NCBI GenBank assembly: GCA_020725025.1
Contig: DYFV01000011.1
Coordinates: 1-64,000 of the forward strand
Reading direction: 5' to 3'
DNA from: Azoarcus sp.
Lineage (GTDB): Bacteria; Pseudomonadota; Gammaproteobacteria; Burkholderiales; Rhodocyclaceae
DNA length: 64,000 bases
Position numbers and translations under genes: made by a program
Notes under the pieces: generated by a model
Seen by the model: only the letters and a program-made list of their open reading frames with translations
What the model was told of the DNA's origin: nothing
Databases searched by the model: none
In this document: positions 40,465-50,306 of the stretch, one piece after another
Layout of the letters: every line of letters begins with the position of its first letter
Position numbering within the stretch: position 1 is the stretch's first letter

Positions 40465-42617
40465 ATGGTCGCGAGGGATTGCCCTTTGTCCGACGCGTCC
40501 CGGCCAGGTCCTTCCGCCAGGGTCCGCGCATCGACAGCCGGCGGGTGCTCGCCGTGCTCATCGACAACCTCGACGGCGCGGTCTTCCGCTGCGCGATCGA
40601 CGCCGACTGGACCATGCTGTTCGTGAGCGAGGGCTGCCGGCGGCTCACCGGCTACGGGCCCGAGGACTTCGTCGGCAGCCGCAACGCGTCGCTGCAGCGG
40701 CTTACCCTGCCGGCCGATCGGCAGCGGGTGCGCGACGGGATCATGGCGGCGCTGGCGGCCGGTACCCGCTATCAGGTGGAATACCGCATCGTGTGCCGCG
40801 ACGGCATCGAGAAGTGGGTGCTCGAGCGTGGCACGGCGGTGCGCGACGAGTTCGGCGAGCAGGTGCTCGAAGGCTTCATCGAGGACATCACCGACCGGGT
40901 CGCCGCGCTGCGCCGGCTGGCCGAGGCCGAGGCGCGCTACCGGGGGCTCTTCGAGAACTCCGCCACGGGCATCTTCCAGAGCACGCCGGAGGGGCATTAC
41001 CTGGCCGTCAACGCGGCGCTCGCCGGCATGTACGGCTACCCGTCCCCCGAGGCGCTGATCGCCGACCTGCGCGACATCGGCAACCGGCTCTACGTGCAGC
41101 CCGGCCGGCGCCAGGAGTTCGAGCGCCTGATCCGCGAGCACGAGCAGGTGAGCCATTTCGAGTCGGAGGTCTATCGCCGCGACGGCTCCACCCTTTGGAT
41201 CGCCGAGACCGCCCACGCGGTGCGGGCGCCCGACGGCGCGCTGCTCTACTACCAGGGCACGGTCGAGGACATCAGCGAGCGGCGCCGCTATCGGGAGCGG
41301 CTCGAGTACCAGGCGAGTCACGACCTGCTCACCGGCCTGCCCAACCGCAACGCCCTGGGCGAGCGGCTTGCGCGGGCCCTCGCCCACGCCCGGCGCGAGG
41401 GCGGAGAGGTCGCGCTCGCCTTCGTCGATCTCGACAACTTCAAGGTGATCAACGACAGCCTGGGGCACGCCGCCGGAGATCGTCTCCTGATGGCGATCGC
41501 CGGGCGGCTCAACGCGGCGCTGCGCGCCCACGATACCGTGGCCCGCTACGGCGGCGACGAGTTCGTGCTGATCCTGCACCATGTCGGCAGCGTCGCCGCG
41601 CTCGAGGCCATCCTGGAGCGGGTGGCGCAGGAAGTGGCCCGCCCGGTCCACGTCGACGGCCACGAGCTGCTGGTGACATGCAGCATCGGAGTGGCGCTCG
41701 CGCCGGAGGACGGCGAGGATCTGGAGACCCTGCTGCGCCATGCCGACACCGCGATGTACTCGGCCAAGTCGTCCGGCCGCGCCGCCTCGGCCTTCTTCAA
41801 CACCACGCTCAACGCCGGCGCGATGCGCCGCCTGCAACTGGAGTCGGCCCTGCGCCACGCCATCGAGCGCGGCGAGATCGAGGTCCACTTCCAGCCCAAG
41901 GTCGATCGTCGCGGCGAGGTGCTGTCCTTCGAGGCGCTCGCGCGCTGGACGAGCAGCGAGTTCGGCCCGGTCTCGCCGGCGGTGTTCATCCCCATCGCCG
42001 AGGACACCGGCCTCATCGAGGCCATCACCGAGCATGTGCTGGGCGTCGCCTGCCGCGAGGCGGCCGGGTGGGGCCGGGCCCGGCCGACGAGGCTCGCGGT
42101 TGCGGTGAATCTTTCGCCGCGACTGTTCCGCTCCGGACGGCTGGCGAGCCGCATCGCAGCGGTCCTGGCGGAGGCCGGGCTGCCCGCGGCGTGCCTGGAG
42201 GTGGAGCTCACCGAGGGGCTGCTCATGGACACGGGCATCGACGCGGTCGGCCAGCTCCAGGCCCTGAAAGGGCTGGGCCTGCGCCTGGCGGTGGACGACT
42301 TCGGGACGGGCTATTCCTCGCTTGCCTACCTGTCGCGCTTCCCGCTCGACATCCTGAAGATCGACCAGGCCTTCGTCGCGAGCATCGTGCCGGGTTCCAA
42401 CAGCGCCATCCTGGTGCGGGCGATCGCCTCCCTGGGGCGCGAGCTGGGGCTCACGGTGGTGGCCGAGGGGGTGGAGACCCCGCAGCAATGGGATTTCCTG
42501 CGCGAGGCGGGCTGCGACGAATTCCAGGGCTACCACTTCGCCCGCCCCATGCCCGCCGCCGCTGCGCGGGAGTGGCTCGAGCGGGCGGACTACGAGGGCG
42601 TTCAGGCGGTCACGTAG
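40461..42617 (+). CDS. PAS-GGDEF-EAL cyclic-di-GMP signalling protein
   Basis: This 718-residue cytoplasmic protein has two PAS domains (about 30-145 and 155-275), a GGDEF domain with intact RYGGDEF and the [13 protein letters not shown] helix, and an EAL domain with [23 protein letters not shown] and VVAEGVET. Both the cyclase and phosphodiesterase signatures look intact. It starts at ATG 40461, overlapping the NIT-like gene as ATGA. The stop codon TAG lies in the first bases of a REP/BIME repeat. Confidence 0.93.
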   Translation: MNGREGLPFVRRVPARSFRQGPRIDSRRVLAVLIDNLDGAVFRCAIDADWTMLFVSEGCRRLTGYGPEDFVGSRNASLQRLTLPADRQRVRDGIMAALAAGTRYQVEYRIVCRDGIEKWVLERGTAVRDEFGEQVLEGFIEDITDRVAALRRLAEAEARYRGLFENSATGIFQSTPEGHYLAVNAALAGMYGYPSPEALIADLRDIGNRLYVQPGRRQEFERLIREHEQVSHFESEVYRRDGSTLWIAETAHAVRAPDGALLYYQGTVEDISERRRYRERLEYQASHDLLTGLPNRNALGERLARALAHARREGGEVALAFVDLDNFKVINDSLGHAAGDRLLMAIAGRLNAALRAHDTVARYGGDEFVLILHHVGSVAALEAILERVAQEVARPVHVDGHELLVTCSIGVALAPEDGEDLETLLRHADTAMYSAKSSGRAASAFFNTTLNAGAMRRLQLESALRHAIERGEIEVHFQPKVDRRGEVLSFEALARWTSSEFGPVSPAVFIPIAEDTGLIEAITEHVLGVACREAAGWGRARPTRLAVAVNLSPRLFRSGRLASRIAAVLAEAGLPAACLEVELTEGLLMDTGIDAVGQLQALKGLGLRLAVDDFGTGYSSLAYLSRFPLDILKIDQAFVASIVPGSNSAILVRAIASLGRELGLTVVAEGVETPQQWDFLREAGCDEFQGYHFARPMPAAAAREWLERADYEGVQAVT

Positions 42618-42704
42618 CCCGTACGGAGTGCAACGGAATCCGGGACCTTCGGGCGAGACGCCACGACCCGTTCCCGGATTCCGCCTTCGGCTGCATCGGG
42701 CTAC
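42614..42704. repeat. REP/BIME-like inverted repeat, copy 3, carrying two stop codons
   Basis: The left arm GTAGCCCG with CGGAATCCGGGA and the right arm TCCCGGATTCCGCC with CGGGCTAC form the same element as at 29215. The TAG of the left arm (42615-42617) is the stop of the GGDEF-EAL gene. The TAG of the right arm, read on the minus strand (42703 to 42701), is the stop of the exonuclease gene. Confidence 0.9.
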
Positions 42705-43345
42705 GAATGTCGCAGACGCCGATCCGTGGCGCTGCCGAAGAACCGCGCCACGCAACGGTCGAGGCCGCTGCGCGGCGTCTTCTGGATGGCGAGCAGCAGC
42801 TCGTGCTCGATGCTCGCCAGACCGAAGCGGTGCGCGAGCTCGTCGCCGATGCGCCCGAAGAGGTTGGCGGTCGCCTCGGCATCGGCCAGCGCCCGGTGGT
42901 AGCGACCGGTCAGGGGCAGGCCCAGGGCCGAGACCAGGGTGCCGAGCTTGTGGTTGGGCGCGTCGGGAAAGACGCGGCGCGAGAGCAGCAGGGAGCACAC
43001 GAACTCCGCGGGCCGCCGCCGGCCCAGGCGCCCGAGTTCCGCGTCCCAGAAGCGGCGGTCGAAGGCGGCGTTGTGGGCGACCAGAGGGTGCGGGCCCACG
43101 AAATCAGCCGCCTCGGCCATCACCTGGTCAACGGGCGGCGCGGCACGCACCATGGCGTTGGTGATGCCGGTGAGCTGCTCGATCTCCCAGGGCACGCGAA
43201 CGCCCGCGTTCATCAGGCTCTGGTAGCGGTCGACCACCTGACCCTCGCGCACCAGCACCACCGCGATCTCGGTGGGCCGCGCCCCGAGCTCGGGCGCCAT
43301 GCCGGAGGTTTCGAAGTCGATGACGGCGTGGGTGCGGGGGATCAT
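42701..43345 (-). CDS. DnaQ-family 3'-5' exonuclease
   Basis: This is a 214-residue DEDDh exonuclease domain protein, like the epsilon-subunit family but without a polymerase-binding tail. Visible motifs are AVIDFETSGM (first D and E), AHNAAFDRRF (second D) and YHRALADAEAT (His and last D). ATG 43345 precedes the first motif by a few residues. The frame extends upstream to 43429 without a good start. Its substrate is not known. RNase T and ExoX-like proteins are related. It ends in the right arm of the BIME repeat. Confidence 0.88.
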   Translation of the reverse strand: MIPRTHAVIDFETSGMAPELGARPTEIAVVLVREGQVVDRYQSLMNAGVRVPWEIEQLTGITNAMVRAAPPVDQVMAEAADFVGPHPLVAHNAAFDRRFWDAELGRLGRRRPAEFVCSLLLSRRVFPDAPNHKLGTLVSALGLPLTGRYHRALADAEATANLFGRIGDELAHRFGLASIEHELLLAIQKTPRSGLDRCVARFFGSATDRRLRHS

Positions 43346-43581
43346 GGGCGTGGGGAGGGTGGCGGGAGGCCGCAGTAGACCAGCACCAGGGAGTCTGTGC
43401 AAGCTGGGTCGGCAAAGCGGGGCCGGCAATGATCACGGCGCCTGCGTTTCGCATGCTTCCTCACGCTCATCGAGCACGGACACTTTCATGTGGACGCCCA
43501 ATCGGCTTTCACATGGCCGGATGGAATTCCTGCGCTGGCAGCACCTTGCCCGGGCGTGCTCGACGGCATGAGGCGCAGCCC

Positions 43582-45267
43582 TCAGCGCGCCACCAGCAGG
43601 TAGAGCAACAGCAGGTTGAGCACCAGCGAGCCGGCCGCGACGAGCTTCAGGCCCAGGGCCGGGTCGCGCTTCATGAGGGGCATGCGGCGCGGCACGGCGA
43701 GGGGGCGGTGGGCGCCCATCTCCAGGGCGAGGAGGAATTCCTCGGCGGTCTCGAAGCGGTCCGCCTTGTCCCGCGCCACCGCCTTCAACAGAACGGCCTC
43801 CAGCCACTGGGGGATGTCGGGGCGGAATCGGCTCGGCGGCACCGGGTCGCCGAAGCGCGGCTTCTGGAAGGGCTCGATCTCGCCATAGGGATACTTGCGG
43901 GTGAGCAGGTGGTAGAGGGTCACGCCCGCCGCGTAGAGGTCGCTCTGCGTGCTCGCCGCCGCGCCGGCGAAGAGCTCCGGGGCCATGTAGCTCGGGGTGC
44001 CCGGGTTGTTGATCTCCTGGAAGCGCTGTTCCTCCTGCCCGTCCGAGGCGGCGACGCCCAGGTCGAGGATGCGCAGCCGTCCCTCGGCGTCGAGGTGTAC
44101 GTTGTCCGGCTTGATGTCCCGGTGGACGATGGCGAGCCGGTGCAGGGTGGCGATGCCCTTCAGGAGCTCGATGCCCAGCGCGGCAGCCTCGGTCGGCGCG
44201 AAGCGCCGGCCGGCGTCGAGCCGGGCGCGCAGTGTCGCCCCGTCGTGCCAGCTCATCAGGTAGTAGAGGTGGGCGCGCTGCGGCCAGGCGACGACTTGCG
44301 GGAAGCGCGCGTCCACCACGCGCCGCGCCAGCCACTCCTCGTGGGCGAGCGCGGCGGTGGATGCGGCGTCGTCGGCCTCCGGGCGCAGGGTCTTCATGAC
44401 GTGGCAGCGCCCTTCCGCGTCGCGCACCCGGTAGAGCAGGGTCACCCGCGAGGCGTGCAGCACTTCCAGCACGGCCAGCCCGTCGAGCGACTGGCCGGGC
44501 TTCAGGAGGGGCGGCACGGGCAGCGCCGAGAGCCGCGCGATGCTGTCGCGCAGGGCGTCCTTCGGCAGGGCGTCGACCCGCAGCACCAGCGCCGTGCAGT
44601 TGTCCTGGCTGCCGCCCGCCTCGGCCAGCGTGGCGAGCCGGCTCGCGGCCTCCTGCGGGTCCGGCGTCTCGGCGAGCACCGCGGCGATCCTCGCCTCGGA
44701 AAGCTGCCCCCACACCCCGTCGGTGAGCAGCACGAATACGTCGCCTTCCTCCAGCTCGCCGTCGGAGAAGTCCACCGCCACCCGCTGGTCGAGGCCGATC
44801 GCGCGGGAGAGCACGTTGTCGAGCTCGGGATGCTCCCACAAGTGGTCGGTGGTGAGTTTTTCCAGTGTGCGGTCGCGCAGGCGGTAGATGCGCGAGTCGC
44901 CGACGTGCGCCACCGTGTAGCGCCGCCCGCGCAGCACCATCGCGGAGAGGGTCGTGGCCATGCCGGCGGTTTCCCTCGCGCGCGCGCTCTGGGAGTGCAG
45001 CCAGCGGTTGAGGGCGGCGATCACCGTCTCCAGGGAGTGCACCACGCTCCAGGTGTCGGGCGTCGCGTAGTAGTCGGTGAAGAGACCGCGCACGGTGTAC
45101 TCGGAGGCCTCCCGCCCGTGGGCATGCCCGCCCAGGCCGTCGGCCACGGCGGCGATCACGCCCTTGGCGTCGAGCTCGGCCCCTTCGGGGGTGACGGCGC
45201 CGCAGAAGTCCTCGTTGCGCGGGCGCGGGCCGGTGAGGGAGGCATGGCCCAGGGTGACACGGATCAT
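43582..45267 (-). CDS. PP2C phosphatase-Ser/Thr kinase fusion protein
   Basis: The 561-residue protein joins an N-terminal PP2C phosphatase (GHASLTGPRPRNEDFCGA, VADGLGGHAHG, VGDSRIYRL, LTDGVWG, DNCTALVL) to a C-terminal protein kinase, ending in one membrane segment (about 535-557). The kinase has the catalytic loop VHRDIKPDNVHL, metal motif DLG in place of DFG, and an APE-like MAPEL. The glycine-rich loop is not recognisable (LEVLHASRVTLLYRV). A kinase of this kind lies next to nirB/nasA in Pseudomonas, so a link with nitrate assimilation is likely, but the substrate is unknown. Confidence 0.9.
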   Translation of the reverse strand: MIRVTLGHASLTGPRPRNEDFCGAVTPEGAELDAKGVIAAVADGLGGHAHGREASEYTVRGLFTDYYATPDTWSVVHSLETVIAALNRWLHSQSARARETAGMATTLSAMVLRGRRYTVAHVGDSRIYRLRDRTLEKLTTDHLWEHPELDNVLSRAIGLDQRVAVDFSDGELEEGDVFVLLTDGVWGQLSEARIAAVLAETPDPQEAASRLATLAEAGGSQDNCTALVLRVDALPKDALRDSIARLSALPVPPLLKPGQSLDGLAVLEVLHASRVTLLYRVRDAEGRCHVMKTLRPEADDAASTAALAHEEWLARRVVDARFPQVVAWPQRAHLYYLMSWHDGATLRARLDAGRRFAPTEAAALGIELLKGIATLHRLAIVHRDIKPDNVHLDAEGRLRILDLGVAASDGQEEQRFQEINNPGTPSYMAPELFAGAAASTQSDLYAAGVTLYHLLTRKYPYGEIEPFQKPRFGDPVPPSRFRPDIPQWLEAVLLKAVARDKADRFETAEEFLLALEMGAHRPLAVPRRMPLMKRDPALGLKLVAAGSLVLNLLLLYLLVAR

Positions 45268-45350
45268 GTTCGTCCGGGGGTCGAGGCGGAAGCCGAGAGT
45301 GTGACGCGGTCCGGCGTCCGACTCAAACCGCCCGAGGGCGTCCGCACGGG

Positions 45351-48245
45351 TCAGGGGGCGGTGGCGCCTCCGCTCGCGGCTGCCGCGCCGCCCCTGGGGC
45401 GTGTCCGGTACCAGGACTCGAAATCCCGTGCAGGGATGGGGCGGCAGTAGTGGAAGCCTTGCCCGTGGCGGCAGCGGCGCGTCTTGAGCAGTTCAGCGAT
45501 TTCGCTGGACTCGATCCCCTCGGCAATGATCTCCAGCCCCAGCGTGTCGCCCAGCGCGATGATTGCATCGGCGATGGCGAGGCTGGCCGGGTCGCGGTCG
45601 AGGTTGCGCACGAAGGACTGGTCCACCTTGAGGATGTCGATCGGCAGCCACCGGAGGTAGCTCAGGCTGGAGTAGCCCGTGCCGAAGTCGTCCAGCGCCA
45701 CCTTCACACCCAGGTTCCGCAGGGAGTGCAGGGTGGCGGCCGCCTCCTCGACGTTCTTCATGACGATGCTCTCCGTCACCTCGATGTGCAGGTCGGCGGG
45801 TGCGAGCCCGCCTGTCTCCAGCGCCTCGCACAGGTTGGCGTAGAAGCTCTTCTGCCGGAACTGGGTGGGCGAGACGTTCACCGCCACCGGGAAGGCCGGC
45901 AGGCCGTTCGCCTGCCACGCCCGCTTCTGCCGGCATGCCTCGCGCAGCACCCAGGCGCCCAGGGGCGGCATGAAGCCTGCCGTCTCCGCCACGGGCACGA
46001 AGCGGTCGGGCCCGATCCCCATGGCGGGCCAACGCAGCAGCGCTTCGGCGCCCACCACCGATTCGCTCTCGGTGTTCACTATGGGCTGGTAGAAGAGGAC
46101 GAACTCCATGTCGTCGAGGCCGCGCTTCAGGCGGTTCTCGATACGCAGGGCTTCCGTCACCCGCGCATTGAGCTCCGGGCGGAAGAACTGGAAGTTGTTG
46201 CGGCCGGCCTCCTTGGCATGGAACATCGCGGTGTCGGCGTTCTTGATGAGCTCGTCGATGGTCCCGCCGTCCTGCGGGTAGAGCGCGACGCCGATGCTGG
46301 GCGAGATCTCCAGCGTGAGACCGTCCACCTGGCATGGCTCTTCCAGGGAGGAAAGGATCTTCGAGGCGACCCGCATCGGGTCGCCGTCGCCCTGGATGTG
46401 CGGGAGCACCGCGAGGAATTCGTCGCCCCCCAGCCGGCCCACCAGGTCCTCGCCGCGCACGCAGGCGCAAAGCCGGCCCGCGATTTCCTTGAGCACGTCG
46501 TCGCCCACGTCGTGCCCGTAGGTGTCGTTGATCGGTTTGAACCGGTCGAGGTCGACGAAGAGCACTGCCACTCGTACCCCGCTGCGGCTGGCAGCGGCGA
46601 GCAGGCGCTCGCCGAACTCGTAGATGAGGGCACGGTTGGGCAGACCGGTGAGCGGGTCGTGCTGGGACGCCTGGCGGATCCGTTCCTCGGCTTCCTTGCG
46701 TTCCGTGATGTCTATATGGGTCCCCGACAGCTTGACGGTCCTGCCCGCCTCGTCGCGATGGGGAACGGTCCGCGACAGGATCCAGCGGTAGCTGCCGTCC
46801 TTGTGACGCAGTCGATACTCGAACTGGTCGTGGTGCGTGCCGGCCGCTTGGACGAGCTGCCCGACCCGCGAGAGCACGAAGTCCTTGTCGTCGGGGTGCA
46901 GGCGCGATTCCCAGCTGTCGTAGCGATCGGGCAGCTCCCCGTCCTCGAAGCCGAGGTGCCGCTTCCACTCGGGCGAGTAGAAGATCCTGCCGGTCACCAG
47001 GTCGTGCTCCCAGTAGCCCACCTGCGCGAGCGAGGTGGCCAGCTGCAACCGGCCCTGCAACTCACGGACCCGTTGCTCGCCCTCGATCCGCTCGGTGATG
47101 TCGCTCGCCACCACGTTGAAGAAGCGCGTGCCGCCGCGATCGCCGCGTGCCGTGGAGATGGTGCTCTGGCCCCAGATGTACGATCCGTCCTTGAGGAGAT
47201 AGCGCTTGTCGAGCTGGAAGGCGTCGAGCTCGCCGCGGCCCATGCGCTCGAGCACGCCGGCGACGCGGTCGGCGTCGTCGGGGTGGGTCAGCTCGCGGAA
47301 GTGCTTGCCGATCATTTCTTCCGGCGCATACCCCAGCATCTGGGCGAATTTGCGGTTGGCGCGCAGGCAGAAGCCGTCGGGCGAAAAATGGGCCATGCCG
47401 ACCGCCGCCTGCTCGAAGGTGGCGCGAAAGCGTGCCTCGCTCTCCCGCTCGGCCCGCTGCGCCTCCATCTGCGCCGTGATGTCGCGATCGGTGCCCGAGA
47501 CGCGCAGGGGCCGGCCCTCGGCGTCGCGCTCCACGATCTTGCCGCGCGCCTGCAGCCACTTCCACGTTCCCGTCTTGGTGTGCAGGCGAAAATCGACCTC
47601 GAAGGCCGGCGAGTGCCCCTCGAGATGGCAGCGCCAGGCCGCGGTCATGGCCGGGCGGTCGTCCGGATGGACCAGCGCCTCCCAGGCCTCGGCGCAAGCC
47701 TCGATCTCGTCGGGCCCGTAGCCGAGCAGTGCGGGGAAGTCGCCGGCGTACTCCAGCCGCATGTCGTGCAGGTCAAGCTCCCAGAAGTAAAGCTCGGCGC
47801 CCTCCAGGGCGAGCTCCAGGCGCCGTTCGCTGGCGCGCAGCCGCTCCTCGGTTTCGTGCGCGTCGGTGATGTCCACCATCAGGCCGCGCAGCGCTACCGG
47901 TTCGCCGTTCTCCACGACTACCGTGATGATGTCGCGCATCCAGACGGTGTGCCCATCGGCGGCGATCATCCGGTACTGAAGGTCGTGGCCCCGGCAGGCC
48001 CGGGTCTCGGCGAGGCAGGTGGCGAGCGTCGGATCGCGATCTTCGGGATGCAGCTGCCGGAGCCAGACGCTGGGCGTCTCGAACCAGGCGGAGAGGGGGT
48101 AGCCGAGGATGCGCTCCGCCTGGGGGCTCACGTAGGTGAAGCTGAAGCTGGCGACGTCGAGCTCCCAGATGATGCCGTCGATGGAGTTGACGAGCTTCTC
48201 GAAGCTGCCCTGTACCGATCGGGGGGATGCGTTCGGGTCGTTCAT
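45351..48245 (-). CDS. Multi-PAS GGDEF-EAL cyclic-di-GMP protein
   Basis: The 964-residue protein has four PAS/PAC units in series (about residues 10-135, 145-265, 270-395 and 400-520), then GGDEF (RLGGDEFLAVL) and EAL ([27 protein letters not shown]) domains, both with intact signatures. There is no membrane segment. ATG 48245 removes a Pro-rich upstream extension of the frame (to 48359) that has no family support. It lies 83 bp downstream, in transcription order upstream, of the phosphatase-kinase gene on the same strand. Confidence 0.92.
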   Translation of the reverse strand: MNDPNASPRSVQGSFEKLVNSIDGIIWELDVASFSFTYVSPQAERILGYPLSAWFETPSVWLRQLHPEDRDPTLATCLAETRACRGHDLQYRMIAADGHTVWMRDIITVVVENGEPVALRGLMVDITDAHETEERLRASERRLELALEGAELYFWELDLHDMRLEYAGDFPALLGYGPDEIEACAEAWEALVHPDDRPAMTAAWRCHLEGHSPAFEVDFRLHTKTGTWKWLQARGKIVERDAEGRPLRVSGTDRDITAQMEAQRAERESEARFRATFEQAAVGMAHFSPDGFCLRANRKFAQMLGYAPEEMIGKHFRELTHPDDADRVAGVLERMGRGELDAFQLDKRYLLKDGSYIWGQSTISTARGDRGGTRFFNVVASDITERIEGEQRVRELQGRLQLATSLAQVGYWEHDLVTGRIFYSPEWKRHLGFEDGELPDRYDSWESRLHPDDKDFVLSRVGQLVQAAGTHHDQFEYRLRHKDGSYRWILSRTVPHRDEAGRTVKLSGTHIDITERKEAEERIRQASQHDPLTGLPNRALIYEFGERLLAAASRSGVRVAVLFVDLDRFKPINDTYGHDVGDDVLKEIAGRLCACVRGEDLVGRLGGDEFLAVLPHIQGDGDPMRVASKILSSLEEPCQVDGLTLEISPSIGVALYPQDGGTIDELIKNADTAMFHAKEAGRNNFQFFRPELNARVTEALRIENRLKRGLDDMEFVLFYQPIVNTESESVVGAEALLRWPAMGIGPDRFVPVAETAGFMPPLGAWVLREACRQKRAWQANGLPAFPVAVNVSPTQFRQKSFYANLCEALETGGLAPADLHIEVTESIVMKNVEEAAATLHSLRNLGVKVALDDFGTGYSSLSYLRWLPIDILKVDQSFVRNLDRDPASLAIADAIIALGDTLGLEIIAEGIESSEIAELLKTRRCRHGQGFHYCRPIPARDFESWYRTRPRGGAAAASGGATAP

Positions 48246-48387
48246 CGGTGTGGGGCCGTGCGGGTGCGGCCTGCGGATCCGGAAATAGCCCTCTTCGACC
48301 TGTGGAAGGGAAGGCAGGTTCGGCCTGGATTTCCAGTCGTTTCGCTGACTGGCCCCCATGGCGGACGAAGGAAGCGCTGCGCTATAT

Positions 48388-48397
48388 TGCCTCTCCT
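48388..48397 (+). promoter_or_regulatory. Putative -10 box of the rlhA-like gene
   Basis: TATATT at about 48393-48398, about 20 bp before the ATG at 48417, may be a -10 box. The gap 48246-48416 separates divergent genes and must hold promoters for both. No clear -35 box is seen. Confidence 0.3.
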
Positions 48398-48416
48398 CGC
48401 ACTTCCGGCCTCAGCA

Positions 48417-50306
48417 ATGACCGTTCCCCGCAAACCCCTCGAACTGCTCGCGCCCGCCCGCAACGCGGACTTCGGCATCGAGGCCGTGATCCACGGTGCC
48501 GACGCCGTCTACATCGGCGGGCCGGCCTTCGGTGCCCGGGCGGGGGCCGGCAACGACGTGGCCGACATCGCCCGGCTCGCCGACTTCGCCCATCGCTATC
48601 ACGCCAGGGTCTTCGTGGCGGTGAACACCATCCTGCGCGACGACGAGCTGGAAGACGCACGCCGCGTCGTCCGGCAGGTCTACGAGGCCGGAGCCGATGC
48701 GCTGATCGTGCAGGACATGGGTCTGCTGGAGCTGGACCTGCCGCCCATCGAGCTGCATGCGAGTACCCAGACCGACATCCGCAGCGTCGCCAAGGCGCGC
48801 TTCCTCGACCAGGTGGGCTTCTCCCAGATCGTGCTCGCGCGCGAGCTCTCCCTCGACCAGATCCGCAAGATCGCCGACGCCACCGGCTGCCGCCTGGAGT
48901 TCTTCGTGCACGGGGCCCTGTGCGTGAGCTACAGCGGGCAGTGCTACATCAGCCACGCCCACACCGGGCGCAGCGCCAACCGCGGCGAATGCTCCCAGGC
49001 CTGCCGCCTCCCCTACGATCTCGCCGACCAGGAGGGGCGCCTCGTCGCCCAGGACAAGCACCTCCTGTCCATGAAGGACAACGACCAGAGCGCCAACCTG
49101 CGCGCGCTGGTGGAGGCGGGCGTAGGCTCGTTCAAGATCGAGGGGCGGCTGAAGGATCTCGCCTACGTCAAGAACATCACGGCCCACTACCGCCAGCTTC
49201 TCGACGCCATCCTCGAGGAGACACCCGGCAACCGGCGCGCCTCCTCCGGGCGCAGCAGCTTCCTGTTCACCCCGCGCCCGGAAAAGACCTTCAACCGCGG
49301 CGCCACCGACTACTTCGTGAACGGCCGCCACGCCGACATCGGTGCCTTCGAGACGCCGAGCTTCGCCGGGTCGCCCATCGGGCGGGTGCTTCGGCGCGGC
49401 CCGGGATGGTTCGAGGTGGAAAGCAGCGAGCCGCTCAACAACGGGGACGGGCTCGCCTACTTCGAGGCCGGCCAGGAGCTCGCCGGCCTGCGGGTGAACA
49501 CCGCGCAGAAGATCGGGCGCGTGTGGCGCTGCACGCCCAACGGGATGCCCGAGGATCTCGTTCCCGGGACCGAGCTTTACCGCAACCGCGACCAGGCCTT
49601 CGAGCGCGCCCTGGAGAAGAAGTCCGCCGAGCGCCGCGTGGCGGTCAGGCTTCACCTGGCGGAGACGGCCGAGGGTTTCGCGCTGACCCTGTGCGACGAG
49701 GACGGCGTGAGCGCCACCGCGAGCCTCGCCCACGGGAAGGAGGCCGCGCAGAATCCGGAGCGGGCGCTCGCCACCCTGCGCGAGCACCTCCTGAAGCTCG
49801 GCAACACCATGTTCGCCGCCGAGGAAGTCGAGCTCGCCCTGTCGGCGCCCTGGTTCCTGCCCGCCGGCGCCATCAACGCGCTGCGCCGCGAGGCGGTCGC
49901 GCGGCTGGAGGCGGCACGGCTCGCGGCCCACGTCCGCGCGCCGCGCAAGGCGCCGGCGGAGCCGCCCGCCCAGTATCCGGAGGAGGCGCTCAGCTACCTG
50001 GGCAACGTGTACAACGAGAAGGCGCGGGCCTTCTACATGCGCCACGGCGTTCGCCTCATCGACGCCGCCTACGAGGCGAACGGGGAAAAGGGCGAGGTGT
50101 CGCTGATGATCACCAAGCACTGCCTGCGCTACAGCTTTAACCTCTGCCCCAAGGAGGTGAAGGGCATCCGCCCCGATCCGATGACCCTGATGCACGGCAA
50201 GGACAGGCTCACCCTGCGTTTCGACTGCAAGAAGTGCGAGATGCACGTCGTGGGCCGGCTCAGGAAGTCGCGGCCGGTGATGCTCGTGCCGGCTGCGGAT
50301 CGCTGA
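48417..50306 (+). CDS. rlhA: Peptidase U32-family 23S rRNA hydroxylation protein
   Basis: This is a 629-residue U32-family protein. The N-terminal TIM-barrel part (LELLAPARNADFGIEAVIHG, DAVYIGGPAFGARA, ELHASTQTDI) and the U32 signature region with clustered Cys (FFVHGALCVSYSGQCYISHA, GECSQACRLPYDL) match RlhA (YdcP), which is needed for hydroxylation of C2501 in E. coli 23S rRNA. The C-terminal DUF3656-like region and late Cys (ITKHCLRYSFNLC, FDCKKCEMHV) are present. UbiU/UbiV and TrhP are related but shorter. Not evidently linked to nitrate. Confidence 0.85.
   Translation: MTVPRKPLELLAPARNADFGIEAVIHGADAVYIGGPAFGARAGAGNDVADIARLADFAHRYHARVFVAVNTILRDDELEDARRVVRQVYEAGADALIVQDMGLLELDLPPIELHASTQTDIRSVAKARFLDQVGFSQIVLARELSLDQIRKIADATGCRLEFFVHGALCVSYSGQCYISHAHTGRSANRGECSQACRLPYDLADQEGRLVAQDKHLLSMKDNDQSANLRALVEAGVGSFKIEGRLKDLAYVKNITAHYRQLLDAILEETPGNRRASSGRSSFLFTPRPEKTFNRGATDYFVNGRHADIGAFETPSFAGSPIGRVLRRGPGWFEVESSEPLNNGDGLAYFEAGQELAGLRVNTAQKIGRVWRCTPNGMPEDLVPGTELYRNRDQAFERALEKKSAERRVAVRLHLAETAEGFALTLCDEDGVSATASLAHGKEAAQNPERALATLREHLLKLGNTMFAAEEVELALSAPWFLPAGAINALRREAVARLEAARLAAHVRAPRKAPAEPPAQYPEEALSYLGNVYNEKARAFYMRHGVRLIDAAYEANGEKGEVSLMITKHCLRYSFNLCPKEVKGIRPDPMTLMHGKDRLTLRFDCKKCEMHVVGRLRKSRPVMLVPAADR

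Noticed and set aside
45450-48416. A long plus-strand extension of the rlhA-like frame
   Set aside because: It is antisense to the PAS-GGDEF-EAL gene. The family N-terminus begins at 48417.
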